A stretch of DNA of 40,604 bases, taken from the NCBI GenBank assembly GCA_964568805.1, contig CAZMRW010000032.1, positions 1 to 40,604 on the forward strand, in the 5' to 3' direction. Below, in pieces: positions 1-9,406 of the stretch. A model generated the notes under the pieces. It was not told where the DNA came from. It was given only the letters and a program-made list of their open reading frames with translations, and ran no database searches. Every line of letters starts with the position of its first letter. Positions within the stretch are counted from its first letter, which is position 1. Origin of the DNA: CAZMRW01 sp964568805. Its GTDB lineage: Bacteria; Pseudomonadota; Gammaproteobacteria; Methylococcales; Methylomonadaceae. The translations under genes were made by a program, and so were the position numbers.

Positions 1-1
1 A

Positions 2-1474
2 ATTAATGAAATGGTTAAAAAGGCATTTGACGAACTTAAAACCGAAGGCTGCCTGTTAACCATCAGCGTTGCGGATGATAACGGGTTGGGAAACAAATTG
101 ATCTACGCCGACTCCGAAATTAACAACGAACGGTATAAATCCAGTCATCAATACTCAATGAAGGTCGCCAACCAGTGGTGGCAATTTACTTTTTACCGGG
201 ATGCGATACTGGAAAATTCCCTGATGCTCTGGCCCATGTGGTGGGTATTGATCAGCGGTTTGCTGTTTACCAGTCTCCTGGGTATGGGGCTGTTAATGCT
301 GACCGGGCGTTATTTTCGAACCGAAACGATTGTCGAGGAGCGTACTACCGATTTAAGACAGGCAAAAGAAATCGCAGAAACAGCCAATCAAGCCAAGAGT
401 CAAATTTTGGCCAATATCAGTCACGAGTTACGTACCCCTCTGAACGGCATTTTAGGGTTTACCCAATTGCTGCAGAAAAAATCATCGCTCTCTCATGATG
501 TTAAAAAGCAGATAAACATTATCAGGCAATGCAGCGAAGATCTGTTGAACCTGATAACCGGCATTCTGGATATCTCGTCCTTTGCATCGAATAAAATAAA
601 ACTGGGCGTCAGTGAATTCGATTTACAAGACTTATTAATGCATGTCGTTGAAATTTTTTTGCTCCAAGCCGAAGGAAAAAAACTTGAGCTGATCCTCGAT
701 AATCAGGTTACGCCTCGTTACTTTATTGGTGATGAAAAACGTATCAGGCAAATTATCATGAATTTGCTGGACAATGCCGTCAAATATACGGATAAAGGGC
801 GCATCACGTTATCTTCCAGCTATAAGGACGGACATTTGGCCTTATCGATAAAGGATACAGGCTGTGGAATTGCCGAAAAAGACCTGGAAAAGATTTTTAG
901 TCCTTTCGAACAAATCAATGAATCCGATTTTGTCAAGCCAGGCGTAGGCCTGGGTTTGGCAATCACACGGGAACTGGTAAATTACATGGGAGGAGAAATT
1001 TCAGTAACAAGCCTATATGGAATCGGCAGCGTTTTTTCAGTATCGCTTCCCTTGCCAATCAGCACACAGCAATACCATTCCATTTCCGGACAGCACAGCA
1101 CCGAAGGCGATGGTGCGGCCGCTATTCGAGTATTAATCGCCGATGACAATGAAATAAACCTGTTATTGCTGGCGAATATGCTTGAGTTGCAGGGTTGCAA
1201 GGTTGATTCCGCCATTAACGGCGAGGCAGCATTGCAATTACTATGTGAAAAGCGATACCAGCTTGCGCTAATCGATCTCAATATGCCGGTAATGACCGGC
1301 CTGGAATTATTGAAAGAAGTCAGAAAACGGCATATTAAACTTACAATGGCGGCCATAAGCGCCTACGCCGACGAAGAAAAAGTTTCGTCAGCGCTTGCGG
1401 CAGGTTTTGATGATTATCTGACCAAGCCTGTCGATGAGGATCACTTGAATAAACTGATCAAATCAGTCAGTTAG
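2..1474 (+). CDS. Hybrid sensor histidine kinase, 5' end outside window
   Basis: The reading frame is open to the left edge, so the N-terminus is missing; residues are counted from the ATG at 11. The first ~75 residues look like the end of a CHASE-type periplasmic sensor and are followed by a membrane segment at about 73-100. A short coiled linker leads to a HisKA domain with the H-box ANISHELRTPLNGI (phospho-acceptor His138). The HATPase domain shows an N-box (NLLDNAVKY), a G1 box (DTGCGIAEKD) and a G2 box (GVGLGLAI). A C-terminal receiver domain begins at VLIADDNEIN; its phospho-acceptor is Asp422 in IDLNMP and the conserved Lys lies in LTKPVD. It would autophosphorylate and pass phosphate internally, probably on to an HPt protein elsewhere. 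No output domain is present, and the ligand cannot be read from the sequence. Confidence 0.9.
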   Translation: MNEMVKKAFDELKTEGCLLTISVADDNGLGNKLIYADSEINNERYKSSHQYSMKVANQWWQFTFYRDAILENSLMLWPMWWVLISGLLFTSLLGMGLLMLTGRYFRTETIVEERTTDLRQAKEIAETANQAKSQILANISHELRTPLNGILGFTQLLQKKSSLSHDVKKQINIIRQCSEDLLNLITGILDISSFASNKIKLGVSEFDLQDLLMHVVEIFLLQAEGKKLELILDNQVTPRYFIGDEKRIRQIIMNLLDNAVKYTDKGRITLSSSYKDGHLALSIKDTGCGIAEKDLEKIFSPFEQINESDFVKPGVGLGLAITRELVNYMGGEISVTSLYGIGSVFSVSLPLPISTQQYHSISGQHSTEGDGAAAIRVLIADDNEINLLLLANMLELQGCKVDSAINGEAALQLLCEKRYQLALIDLNMPVMTGLELLKEVRKRHIKLTMAAISAYADEEKVSSALAAGFDDYLTKPVDEDHLNKLIKSVS

Positions 1475-1497
1475 AAAGCCGATTTTATAAAGGATTT

Positions 1498-1806
1498 ATG
1501 CATTTTGCCGTGATGGCGATCGTTCTGTCGGCGGTCTTTGATTATGTGCTTTTCCGGCTTCATGATTGCTATGTCAAGTATGAACTGAATGTTTACGCCG
1601 CCTCTTCTGACGATATGCCGCGACTTTATTCGAAGCTGCATCAGAATATCCGCGGGATGCCTTCAATGAATACGGAGATTAGTCGACCCATTACGTGGCC
1701 GATCCGAAATCGGTTAAAATCATCCAAAGAGGCACTGGCGCCGGCCGCCTGCCTGAATCCGGATTCCGGAAACCTAATTGCCGATGACGTCAACGAAGAA
1801 GCCTAA
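1498..1806 (+). CDS. Doubtful small ORF, possibly decayed
   Basis: A 102-residue frame starts 23 bases after the kinase stop, preceded by AAAGGA close to the ATG. It has a short hydrophobic N-terminus (FAVMAIVLSAVFDYVLF) and then polar sequence with no recognisable domain. Another frame across the same DNA also reads like coding sequence and is broken by a stop, so this may be the remains of an older gene. I do not recognise it. Confidence 0.25.
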   Translation: MHFAVMAIVLSAVFDYVLFRLHDCYVKYELNVYAASSDDMPRLYSKLHQNIRGMPSMNTEISRPITWPIRNRLKSSKEALAPAACLNPDSGNLIADDVNEEA

Positions 1807-1882
1807 TTGCCGGATGAGCAAATAAGCGGCGTTCCAGCAACGCTGTCGTTAATCAGAAATGTCCCAAGGAGTCGATACCATC

Positions 1883-3289
1883 ATGCGCGCAGTGCATCAG
1901 CCTTTCTCCACGGGTGCCCATAGCGGGGTACCGAAAATCGTTTTGCTATTTGCCTTGGCCTTGACTGTGAGCGGCTGCAACTTGCTCAAAAACACCCTCG
2001 GGTTGCCGGAAAAAGGTATCCGCACCCTGTTTTCGCTCAACCAGGAAAATGTCGCGCCCGATCCCGTCGAACTGCAATCCCAGTTGCTCCGCTTTGCTGA
2101 CAATTCAATCAAAACGCTCAATCGTGCCATCGGCAGGTTGCAGCGGGAAGATGATAAAGGCACCCGAATGCGTACCCTTCTGATGCGCCGTATCGCCATT
2201 ACCAAGGAGATATTGGCTATTGCCACCGGAGACAATACCTATGCCAACCTCATCGATTTAGCCATCCTCAGCAGCCTGAACCGGATGACTGTCGAAGATT
2301 ATTGGATACCCAAATACTATGGCGAATCCGCCAAACCTTATCTGCGCGCTTCCAAAGATGTAGAGAAAGAGATTTGGCAGATCGCCGCGACGGCGCTAAA
2401 GAAAGAACAGATTTCGGAACTGCGCGCCGCCATCAAATCTTGGCACGAGCAGAACCCGACTATGCGTTCATCCAGTGATCTCGGTTCATTTGACCTCGCG
2501 TCGGAAGTCGCGCAGATTAGCCGCAGTTCCGGAGCAGGGATAACCAGCAGTGTTTTCAATTTGCTCGCGATCGACCCCTTGGCAGGACTCGACCCCGCCA
2601 CTCGCGAACTGGCCAACACCCGGCTGTTCGCGGAACGCGGCCTGTTTCTGGCCCGGCATATGCCGACCCTGATTCGCTGGGAAACTGAATTGTTGACCCT
2701 AAATGCGGCGGAAATGCCGCAGTTGGAAAAGCTGCTGGCCAATAGCACGCAACTTTCCGAGTCGGCAGACCGGTTCAGCCAGGCAGCGGAGCGCCTGCCG
2801 GGATTCATCAGCTCCGAGCGCCAACAGATCGTTCACGCCCTGGATGCCCACCAGCCGGGACTCATCAGCCTCGGCGCACAGACCGAGAAAGCCCTGAACG
2901 CAGGCAAACAGATGTCCGATGCCTCCACCGCCGCCCTAAAGTCTTTTCAGGATGCGGTGCGGCAACTCCAGTCCAGCCCATCGAACCCGAACGCCGAGCC
3001 TTTCCGCATTAACGACTACACGGCGGCGGCGGCACAGATCAACGCCGCCGCGCAGGACCTGGTGAAATTGCTGCAAGCTTTCGACCAGACTCTGGCTCCC
3101 GGTAAGCTTGACGCCCTGGCCACCCGATTGGGCGTTATGATCGGTCAAGCCCAGGGCGGCGGCAAGGAATTGGTGGATTATACGTTCAGGCAATTCCTGG
3201 TTCTGGGTTTGATCCTGATGGCTTCCGCTTGCGGAATGGTGCTGGTTTCCGCTGTTATTTTTTGGAAACTGAAGAAGAACCTTGCCTAA
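1883..3289 (+). CDS. Predicted lipoprotein with C-terminal membrane anchor, unknown function
   Basis: An N-terminal signal sequence ends in a lipobox (LTVSGC; Cys32 from this start). A long, mostly helical, Ala/Leu/Gln-rich region follows, and the protein ends in a strong membrane segment (about FLVLGLILMASACGMVLVSAVIF) with a basic tail. The start at 1883 is preferred because AAGGAG lies at 1866-1871; an ATG at 1859 in the same frame would give 476 residues but has no ribosome site. The helical middle resembles the linker of chemotaxis-type signal transducers, but no methyl-accepting signature hairpin is visible, so no function is assigned. A lipid anchor at one end and a membrane anchor at the other suggest that it spans or lines the periplasm. 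Confidence 0.75.
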   Translation: MRAVHQPFSTGAHSGVPKIVLLFALALTVSGCNLLKNTLGLPEKGIRTLFSLNQENVAPDPVELQSQLLRFADNSIKTLNRAIGRLQREDDKGTRMRTLLMRRIAITKEILAIATGDNTYANLIDLAILSSLNRMTVEDYWIPKYYGESAKPYLRASKDVEKEIWQIAATALKKEQISELRAAIKSWHEQNPTMRSSSDLGSFDLASEVAQISRSSGAGITSSVFNLLAIDPLAGLDPATRELANTRLFAERGLFLARHMPTLIRWETELLTLNAAEMPQLEKLLANSTQLSESADRFSQAAERLPGFISSERQQIVHALDAHQPGLISLGAQTEKALNAGKQMSDASTAALKSFQDAVRQLQSSPSNPNAEPFRINDYTAAAAQINAAAQDLVKLLQAFDQTLAPGKLDALATRLGVMIGQAQGGGKELVDYTFRQFLVLGLILMASACGMVLVSAVIFWKLKKNLA

Positions 3290-3426
3290 GCCGGATGGGG
3301 CAATTGAAGCGATTAGGATTCAGTACTGTAGTTAAAAGCTAATTGTTCGAGCAAAGTTGTAAGTAATTAAGTTTAAACTATACTTTTTTGATGTAAGAAA
3401 ACCTCCAACTTCTTGGCAACAGCACA

Positions 3427-3847
3427 CTAGTAGTGCGCCAAGGTTATTTTGACGAATAATTAATGTAAAATTTCAATTTCCACCAGCAACCTCATGAAAT
3501 TGGAAGTTCTGGTTTGCCGGGATGAAACCAGCAAACAGCAGATCAAGGAAACACGACTGCCCTTGCCTGTAAGACCGGGTGAACCGGAAAAATATGATTT
3601 CGAATATGAACGTAACGGCGTCGGCAATCTATTTACGCTATCTGCGCGCCTTGAAGGATGGCGTCATGGTTCGGCAATGCCTTAATCGGCGAATCCCGGA
3701 TCAAGATTCGCTGAAGCTTGAGATAAAGGCGTGGCAAGATACACGAAATCAGAAAGGCGTTCGTATATCTTGGCGTTTTACGACTCAGGATGCCAGAGTA
3801 AAATTAAAATTGCTGTATCCGGCAATATAAAGTTGGCAGCCTACTAG
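3427..3847 (+). mobile_element. Internally deleted IS630-type element with both ends
   Basis: A 15-base left end, CTAGTAGTGCGCCAA (3427-3441), is matched in inverted orientation by TTGGCAGCCTACTAG (3833-3847), 12 of 15 positions. Between them lies a transposase remnant of IS630 type. The outer CTAG contains the TA dinucleotide that IS630/Tc1 elements duplicate. At 421 bp it is far shorter than a complete IS630 element (about 1.1 kb), so it is a dead deletion derivative. The left end also matches the ends of the small element at 37075-37196. Confidence 0.65.
3494..3830 (+). pseudogene. IS630-family transposase remnant, internal deletion
   Basis: Two pieces in different frames join near 3668. 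The first (from 3494) reads DETSKQ, then RPGEPEKYDFEYERNG and LEGWRH, the conserved run around the first catalytic Asp of IS630 transposases. The second resumes at RQCLNRRIPDQDSL and ends with WRFTTQDARVKLKLLYP, the usual C-terminus of that family. The roughly 100 residues between them, which carry the second Asp and the Glu of the DDE triad, are missing, and the frame shifts at the junction. The protein cannot be active. Confidence 0.8.
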
Positions 3848-4378
3848 GCGGTAATTATGAGCAGATCATTAAGACCATTAATGACTATTGTTGTGGCTTT
3901 TATGTTTCTAAACCCAATGGATGTGAACGTGCGCAGCTTTGCTATGGAAACTGCGTGACGGCAGGCTTTAAGGGATTTGGGTTGCGATAAAGATCCAGTG
4001 TTAGAGCATGAAATAGAAGTCCAGCGTAGGCGGTAGTGAACTGCTGCAACAATATCATCCCGAAATTTACGATGGGGCAATCCTGCCGCCAGATCGGCAG
4101 GCAACTGGATTTGAGTAAGAACACTTACTGGACGTAGTCAAACGTGAACGTGCTAATGCTGGCCGCGACTGATGATGGGCGGCGAGAAAAATATCGCTTA
4201 GCGTGTGTAATTCAAGCTATGGAGTTTGGCTTGTAATCGAGGTGTGACGCGGGTTACAGGGCGGCTTTACGCATTTACGAAGAAATCCTTACGCCTAGCC
4301 ATGCCGGTCCGGTAAAGTAAAAATGCCTATTACTTTTCAGAAAAAACATTATCAGACATAAAGGGGAAGGACTTTTTC
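3848..4378 (+). other. Gene-free stretch before the chimeric ORF
   Basis: I see no intact gene in these ~530 bases. A short frame near 4072-4134 reads GQSCRQIGRQLDLSKNT, which resembles the helix-turn-helix start of an IS21-like transposase, but it stops at once. A good ribosome site (AAGGGGAAGGA, about 4361-4371) closes the stretch and serves the ATG at 4379. Confidence 0.4.
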
Positions 4379-6632
4379 ATGACTCGGTGGACGAAATCAA
4401 GAACAGAAACGGAATATTTTACTACAATCGCACAGGCCGCCGATCCGGCGCGCGAGATCGGGGGCGTTCCTACGTCGATCCATGATGGCGACACGTTCAG
4501 GCTAGGCGAAATCCGTGTACGGCTTTGGGGCATGAATGCTCTCGAGCTGGCGGCCTGCTTTGGCCACGTGGCCCGCCAGCGGCTTGTGGAGCTGATCGAC
4601 AGGCGCGCCGTGCGCTGCGGACTGACCGGCTTCATGCACTTGGCTATGCGAGGGATGCCGAATCGGGACCACGCTATAATTGCCGTATTTTCGACTATAC
4701 CATGGGATATGGCGATGTTCAAACAAACGCCTGCGGGCAGCGCCTCTGCCGTGTACAACTTTGCCATGAACTACTTTGCGTCTCCTCTTCCGCTCCATGC
4801 GCTCCGTGTGAGCCCTGTTTTTTCATACGGAGAAACACCGCGGGCACGGAGAGAGGAAAAGAATGGCGCGGAAAAAGGTGCCTGCCATACGGGCGCGAAC
4901 CGCAAAGTCCCAGCCTGGCTGCTCGCCGCCAGCCCCGTCTTCGCCGGCAGCGCCACGTGGCTGAACGCACCAGGTAGCGGAGATTGGAACACGGATGGGA
5001 ACTGGAGCGCTGTGCTGCGTTCCTGCGCCTCACACTCCGTATTGGTTTTGGTCTTGGCGGTTGGCGTTTTTGCGCCTGCTTACGCCGCGCCATACAATGC
5101 TGCGACGGAGGCGGAGCTCATCAATGCCATTACCCTGGCGAACGCTGACGGGGATGCCAGTTCCACCATCACGCTGACAAACAATGTCACCATTGCAAGT
5201 CCGGCGTCGCTTCCCTCGGTGACCAAGCCGCTTACGGTCGATACAGGGGCCTTCACATTGGCGACGACTGGAAACTCCACGCTTAATGCGGGAGCCGGTT
5301 CAACGTTGACATTTAGCGGTTCCACGTCGGGAACAGGCAATCTCATAGCCAACGGTGCAGGCACGGTTGCCTTCTCTGGCGTCAACAGCAACTATGCCGG
5401 TAATATTACCGTCAATTCCGGCGGGATTCTTATCAATGGCGGCAGCCAGTTACTCGTTGGGAACGGAGCCGGTCGATCTATCGTTATGACCGCGGGCAAT
5501 TCGACCCTTGTCGTCAGCGGGGCCGGCACGAGACTGACCGACCGGGTTGGCACCGGCTCCGTCGGCAGCGTCGGCGGAGCCACCCTCACTGTCGAAGGCG
5601 GAGCTGTGATCGATCACAGCGTGAATCTTCTGGCCTTGGCCGAACTGTCGGGCAGCGTGGGTACCTTGAACGTCACCGGTTCTGGGTCGCTGTTCAACGG
5701 CATTATCGATGTGGTACGAGGCTCTGGCGTCATCAACGTCACCGACGGTGGGCACATCACGTCCAATCAGGTCGGCATCGGCGGGTTTGCGAACCCGACC
5801 ATACTTATTCCCTCGACTGGGAGCGGCGTCGTGACGGTTTCAGGCGCTGGGTCGCGCTGGGACAGCGCGACCAGTTTCTTTCTATCGAGCGGCTCGCTGT
5901 CCGTGCTCGACGGCGGCGTGGTGTCGAGCGGCTTCATGAGCATCGCCAGCCGCCAGAACGGCACTGCCGCCACTGTGGTCGTTTCCGGCGTGGGGTCGCA
6001 GCTGGTCACGACCGGAAGTGGCGATATTAGCGTCGGCGCGGTCGGCGATGGCAGCCTGACCATCTCCAATGGCGGTCGCGTCAACATCCGGGGCGGCGCG
6101 GGGACACTTTCGCTTGCAACAAGCGCTTCCGGTTCGGGCGCTCTGAACATCGGCGGCGAGGGCGGGGACGCCGCGACTGCCGCGGGCGTCCTCGATGCGG
6201 CGCTGGTCCAGTTCGGCGCGGGCACGGGGGCGGTCAATTTCAACCACACCGATAGCGCCTACCAATTCGCCGCGGTGATCGCAGGCAATGGCGCTGTCAA
6301 CCAGACTGGTCCCGGCACGACGATCCTGACTGCGGACAATACCTATACGGGCGGCACGACGATTTCGGCGGGCACCTTGCAACTCGGCAACGGCGGGACT
6401 TCCGGCAGCATCGTCGGCGACATAACCAACAACGCCGCGCTCGCCTTCGACCGTTCCGACCTCGCGAGCGTCGGCGGGGTGATTTCCGGCACCGGTACCG
6501 TCAGCCAGATCGGCGCCGGCACAACCATCCTGACTGCGGACAATACCTATACAGGCGGCACGACGATCTCGGCGGGTACCTTGCAACTCGGCAACGGCGG
6601 GACTTCCGGCAGCATCGTCGGCGACATAACCA
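4379..6632 (+). CDS. Autotransporter adhesin, N-terminal part (chimeric ORF, cut by gap)
   Basis: One frame stays open from 4379 to the assembly gap but looks like three pieces joined. Up to about 4618 it is a nuclease remnant. Around 4910-5000 it reads SATWLNAPGSGDWNTDGNWS, a phrase typical of the N-terminus of beta-strand-repeat autotransporters. From about 5012 there is a fresh signal peptide (SVLVLVLAVGVFAPAYA, cut before APYNA). A GTG at 5012 with GGAG just upstream (5004-5007) could be the real start of the secreted protein. The rest is the passenger: Gly/Thr/Ser-rich beta-helix repeats, then PATR-type units (NTYTGGTTISAGTLQLGNG) in a 204-bp tandem array. It should be exported by Sec, carried through the outer membrane by its own C-terminal barrel, and act in adhesion. 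It is GC-rich compared with the sterol genes, consistent with acquisition by transfer. Confidence 0.7.
4430..4618 (+). pseudogene. Thermonuclease (SNase-like) remnant
   Basis: Inside the chimeric frame, HDGDTFRLGEIRVRLWGMNA followed by LE and, later, RRAVRC matches the first half of staphylococcal-nuclease-like domains (D-G-D-T, then R-x-R-L-x-G-x-x-A-x-E). The second half with the remaining active-site residues is not there, and the frame continues as unrelated sequence. It is a broken gene whose ribosome site and start may now drive the fused frame. Confidence 0.5.
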
Positions 6633-7100
6633 NNNNNNNNNNNNNNNNNNNNNNNNNNNNNNNNNNNNNNNNNNNNNNNNNNNNNNNNNNNNNNNNNNNN
6701 NNNNNNNNNNNNNNNNNNNNNNNNNNNNNNNNACCTTGCAACTCGGCAACGGCGGGACTTCCGGCAGCATCGTCGGCGACATAACCAACAACGCCGCGCT
6801 CGCCTTCGACCGTTCCGACCTCGCGAGCGTCGGCGGGGTGATTTCCGGCACCGGTACCGTCAGCCAGATCGGCGCCGGCACAACCATCCTGACTGCGGAC
6901 AATACCTATACAGGCGGCACGACGATCTCGGCGGGTACCTTGCAACTCGGCAACGGCGGGACTTCCGGCAACATCGTCAGCGACATAACCAACAACGCCG
7001 CGCTCGCCTTCGACCGTTCCGACATCGCGAGCGTCGGCGGGGTGATTTCCGGCACCGGCACCGTCAGCCAGATCGGCGCCGGCACAACCATCCTGACCGG
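6310..7100. repeat. 204-bp tandem repeats in the autotransporter passenger
   Basis: The phrase ACCTTGCAACTCGGCAACGG recurs at 6374, 6578, 6733 and 6937. The spacing is exactly 204 bp (68 codons) on each side of the gap. The units are almost identical at the DNA level, with a few changes in the last one (SGNIVSD instead of SGSIVGD). Each encodes one beta-strand-repeat unit. Near-identity suggests recent duplication or gene conversion and explains why the assembly broke here. Confidence 0.9.
6633..6732. other. Assembly gap of 100 N inside the repeats
   Basis: Exactly 100 Ns, the usual placeholder for a gap of unknown size. The frame differs before and after it by an amount that the 204-bp repeat period explains: a true length of 149 + 204n bases would restore one continuous frame. 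Confidence 0.97.
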
Positions 7101-8931
7101 TGTCAACACCTATAGCGGCGGCACCATAATTGCCTCCGGCACGCTGGCCGGCTCGGCGACGAGCTTCGGTACCGGCGCGATCACCGACAATGCGGCGCTG
7201 GTGATCGACCAGCCGGCCAACGCCACCTTCGCCAATGCGATCAACGGCACCGGCAGCCTCACCAAGCAGGGCGTGGGCGCGCTGAACTATACCGGGACCG
7301 GCAATCTTTCCGGCACCACCACGGTGGCGGCCGGGCTTCTTTCCGTGAATGGTTCGCTGGCGAACTCCGCCGTGACGGCACAGAGCGGCGGCGCCCTGGG
7401 CGGGAATGGCACGGTCGGTGCCACGACCATTCAAAGCGGCGGCACCATCGCTCCCGGCAACTCCATCGGCACGCTGCATGTGAACGGCACCTATGCCCAG
7501 GCCAGCGGCGCAACGTACCAGGTGGAGGTCGATCCGGCCTCCACGGCGTCCGACCTGATTGCGGTCACAGGCACAGCCACCTTGGCCGATGGCGCGTTGA
7601 TCAACGTCACCAAAACGACCAATGCCCCCTATGTCTCTGGGACGAAGTATACCGTCCTGACCTCGACAAGTGGACTGACCGGCACATTCGATCTGACCGG
7701 CGACACGGCGATCCTCACCCCCTTCCTCGCGTTCGCCGACGTATACGACGCCAACAATGCCTATCTCCAAGTAGTGCAAACGCGCACTTTCACCTCCGTA
7801 GGCCAGACGCCCAATCAGATAGCTACAGGGGGCGGTCTTGACGGTCTCCCTCCGGCCGGCGCACTGGCGACGGCATTGCTCAACCTTCCCTCCGAAGGGG
7901 CAGCGCGAGAGGCCTTCGATCAGCTCTCCGGCGAGATTCATGCTTCGGCCAAGACAGCGTTGATAGAAGGCAACCGCTTCGCACGCGATGCCGCAACAGA
8001 TCGCGTTCGCGAAGCCTTCTGTGCGGCCGGGGCCATGACAAGCCAAAAGCGTGCCGCTTCGGTTGGTGGCGGGCAGGACGCCCGCAAGCCTTCGTCGACT
8101 GATTGCGCCGATAGCCCCGACCGTTTCACCACGTGGGGCCAGGCTTTCGGATCGTGGGGCCACAGGGACGGCGACAGCAATGCCGCTGGACTCAGCCGCT
8201 CGACTGGAGGCTTCTTCATCGGAGCCGACGCACCAACCTTCGAGACTTGGCGTGTTGGCGTGCTCGGCGGTTACAGCCGCAGCACCTTCGATGTGAAGGG
8301 GCGCAATTCGTCCGGCTACAACGACGGCTATCATGTCGGCCTCTATGGCGGCACGCAAATGGGCGCGCTCGGCTTCCGGACCGGCGCGACCTACACATGG
8401 CATGATATGAACACAAGCCGCTCGGTGACGGGAGACCAACTGACAGGGGACTATAATGCGGGAACGACACAGATCTTTGGCGATCTCGGCTATCGGATCA
8501 ATGTCGGCACGGTTGCCTTCGAGCCGTTCGCCAATCTTGCCTATGTGAACCTGCATACCGGTAGCTTCACGGAACAGGGCGGCCCGGCGGCGCTGACGGA
8601 CCATGGTGGCGACACCAATACCGCCTTCACCACGCTCGGTTCGCGCGCTTCGACCGCCTTTGTTCTCGGCAACATCGAGACAACCGCGCACGGCTCGCTC
8701 GGCTGGCGCCATGCCTTCGGTGATGTGACCCCGGTTTCCACCCTGTCATTCGCCGGCGGAAGCGCCTTCGACATCCAGGGCGTATCGCTTGCGGAGGATG
8801 CAGCCGTGGTGGATGTTGGTCTCGACTTGAATGTCACATCGAACGTGGTCGGGGGGATATCCTACGGCGGCCAGTTCGCCAACGGCGTGATCGACCAGAG
8901 CGTCCGCGGGACTCTGAATATAAAATTCTGA
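6733..8931 (+). CDS. Autotransporter adhesin, C-terminal part with beta-barrel
   Basis: This is the continuation of the autotransporter after the gap, not a separate gene. It starts in the middle of a 204-bp repeat with no ribosome site. Further PATR-like repeats (NTYSGGTIIASGTL) lead into the junction region (TIAPGNSIGTLHVNG), usual just before the translocator. From about 8125 (TTWGQAFGSWGHRDGD) to the end is an autotransporter beta-domain of roughly 265 residues, with alternating strands and a terminal Phe (GTLNIKF), the signal recognised by the Bam complex. The barrel would sit in the outer membrane and hold or release the passenger. Its composition and style resemble alphaproteobacterial autotransporters. 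Confidence 0.88.
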   Translation, partial: TLQLGNGGTSGSIVGDITNNAALAFDRSDLASVGGVISGTGTVSQIGAGTTILTADNTYTGGTTISAGTLQLGNGGTSGNIVSDITNNAALAFDRSDIASVGGVISGTGTVSQIGAGTTILTGVNTYSGGTIIASGTLAGSATSFGTGAITDNAALVIDQPANATFANAINGTGSLTKQGVGALNYTGTGNLSGTTTVAAGLLSVNGSLANSAVTAQSGGALGGNGTVGATTIQSGGTIAPGNSIGTLHVNGTYAQASGATYQVEVDPASTASDLIAVTGTATLADGALINVTKTTNAPYVSGTKYTVLTSTSGLTGTFDLTGDTAILTPFLAFADVYDANNAYLQVVQTRTFTSVGQTPNQIATGGGLDGLPPAGALATALLNLPSEGAAREAFDQLSGEIHASAKTALIEGNRFARDAATDRVREAFCAAGAMTSQKRAASVGGGQDARKPSSTDCADSPDRFTTWGQAFGSWGHRDGDSNAAGLSRSTGGFFIGADAPTFETWRVGVLGGYSRSTFDVKGRNSSGYNDGYHVGLYGGTQMGALGFRTGATYTWHDMNTSRSVTGDQLTGDYNAGTTQIFGDLGYRINVGTVAFEPFANLAYVNLHTGSFTEQGGPAALTDHGGDTNTAFTTLGSRASTAFVLGNIETTAHGSLGWRHAFGDVTPVSTLSFAGGSAFDIQGVSLAEDAAVVDVGLDLNVTSNVVGGISYGGQFANGVIDQSVRGTLNIKF

Positions 8932-8932
8932 G

Positions 8933-8966
8933 CTTGCCGCACTCGTCTACAAACGAGTACGGCAAG
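8933..8966 (+). terminator. Hairpin after the autotransporter
   Basis: The 14-base arms 8933-8946 and 8953-8966 pair at 13 positions around a 6-base loop, starting two bases after the stop. No T-run follows, so it may be an mRNA-stabilising hairpin or a Rho-associated end instead of a classical intrinsic terminator. Confidence 0.5.
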
Positions 8967-8980
8967 CGGCGCCGACAGGT

Positions 8981-9406
8981 CTAATTCGTGACATGGCGTG
9001 TTTGATTGGGGTAGCGTTGCTGGTTGAGACCTCGGTCGCGGATTTCCCCAAGCCGACGGAAGAAGATCGCACGGGCCAAGGCGTTCCGCGCTTCGCCCTT
9101 GTTCAACCCGGCATGGACGCGCCGTCGCAGTTCAACGCTTTGCAGCCAATCCAGAATGAACAGCGTGCGCTCGATCCGGCCAGTTCGCGCAACGCCCGCC
9201 AGTCCGTCCTGGCGCGGATAGCTACCGGGCTTGCGCAGCATCAAGGAGGCTGTGACTGTGCCCTGCTTGATCGAAGTGCCCAGTCGCAGGATTTCATCCC
9301 AATGGCTGCCGGCGTGCTCGATGTTGAGCGTCCCGCCGATCATAGCGCGCATTGCGGGGTAGGTCTGTTCGCTTTTGGGAACATACAGGCCAGTTGGACA
9401 TATCAT
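8981..9406 (-). pseudogene. tnpA: Tn3-family transposase fragment
   Basis: On the minus strand this reads HWDEILRLGTSIKQGTVTAS, then LMLRKPGSYPRQ, RIERTLFILDWLQSVELRRR and HAGLNKGEARNALARAIFF. This is the conserved C-terminal part of Tn3-family transposases. A complete TnpA is about 1,000 residues; here there are 141. GLAGVARTGRIERT has lost residues compared with the usual form of this segment, and the end after RLGEIRDR diverges and stops early. It is a dead fragment. It directly abuts the GC-rich autotransporter and suggests that the block arrived on a Tn3-type transposon. Confidence 0.85.

Noticed and set aside
4072..4134. Possible IS21-type helix-turn-helix fragment
   Set aside because: Only about 20 residues fit the pattern and the frame closes at once, too little to call a transposase.
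6547..8712. Long minus-strand open frame opposite the autotransporter
   Set aside because: It mirrors the GC-rich repeats of the plus strand, has biased Arg/Gly/Ala composition, no domain and no ribosome site, and runs through the gap. It is a shadow frame.
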